Assembly (NCBI RefSeq): GCF_003351345.1
Contig: NZ_QQTO01000001.1
Coordinates: 310,001 to 374,000 of the forward strand
Direction of reading: 5' to 3'
Source: Allobosea caraganae
GTDB taxonomy: Bacteria > Pseudomonadota > Alphaproteobacteria > Rhizobiales > Beijerinckiaceae
DNA length: 64,000 nucleotides
Shown: positions 63,972-64,000 of the stretch, piece after piece
Layout: every line of letters starts with the position of its first letter
How positions within the stretch are numbered: the stretch's first letter is position 1
Program-made: the position numbers and the translations under genes
The notes under the pieces: generated by a model
The model's input: the letters and a program-made list of their open reading frames with translations, nothing else
Told to the model about the DNA's origin: nothing
The model's database searches: none

Positions 63972-64000
63972 GCGCCCGTAGCTCAGCTGGATAGAGCGTT
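63972..64000 (+). tRNA. tRNA gene, 5' part only (probably tRNA-Arg)
   Basis: GCGCCCG (acceptor strand), TA, then the D arm GCTC-AGCTGGATA-GAGC and CGTT at the edge match a standard tRNA 5' half. The acceptor and D-arm sequence fit alphaproteobacterial tRNA-Arg as I recall them, but the anticodon is beyond the window edge, so the amino acid is not proven. Confidence 0.8.

Overview
The window is high-GC DNA with strong G/C third-position bias and tightly packed operons. Gene content (a Ctp/Cpa-type Tad pilus locus, B12-riboswitch-controlled uptake genes, a fused malic enzyme-phosphotransacetylase, and several copies of a palindromic repeat with an AAAAGTGG...CCGGTTTTCG core) suggests a free-living alphaproteobacterium of the Hyphomicrobiales (Rhizobiales), perhaps near Bosea. 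The genus is inference; the order is fairly secure. No phage, transposase, integrase, CRISPR array or rRNA operon was seen. A partial tRNA sits at the right edge.

Left part (1-5.2 kb): the end of a protocatechuate dioxygenase operon (pcaG), a sugar-acid kinase/ribokinase pair, a membrane-anchored retropepsin-like protease and a phosphomannomutase/phosphoglucomutase. From 5.2 to 16.3 kb lies a Tad (Flp pilus) locus. Two TadE-like minor pilins and a solitary secretin N-domain protein run leftward. The 56-residue Flp pilin, prepilin peptidase CpaA and cpaB-C-D-E-F-tadB-tadC run rightward. A TadD-like TPR lipoprotein lies at 18.8-19.7 kb, after a LysR/SDR pair and a DUF1330 gene.

Middle part (19.8-37.7 kb): mostly housekeeping and conserved genes: M17 aminopeptidase, MarR, NlpC/P60 hydrolase, mutS, a chemoreceptor with a LytS-type multi-TM sensor plus PAS domain, maeB, M32 carboxypeptidase, M20 amidohydrolase, a small repeat lipoprotein, pgm, a membrane-anchored P-loop ATPase, and a PLP cysteine synthase/desulfhydrase-like enzyme.

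Right part (37.8-64 kb): three functional modules. First, a cobalamin riboswitch followed by btuB-btuF-btuC-btuD and an unrecognised 338-aa gene translationally coupled to them. Second, a purine-degradation island: divergent LysR, factor-independent urate oxidase, xanthine dehydrogenase (FAD subunit plus a fused FeS/molybdopterin subunit), an NCS2 purine permease carrying a C-terminal OHCU-decarboxylase-like domain, guanine deaminase, a fused UraD-UraH enzyme, and a PotABCD-like ABC transporter. Together these would take guanine or xanthine through urate to allantoin. No allantoinase is in the window. Third, a ketopantoate-reductase-like gene and an SsuABC-type sulfonate/organosulfur transporter with a flavin-dependent (DszA/NtaA-type) monooxygenase.

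The most unusual item is the purine permease fused to a decarboxylase-like domain whose HPDL catalytic motif is replaced by FADL, while an apparently intact UraD is encoded two genes downstream. Other items worth following are the unknown gene in the B12 operon, the membrane-anchored ATPase, the regularly spaced GGCAG/CTGCC array before the purine regulator, and the secretin-N-domain protein with a CxxxC pair.
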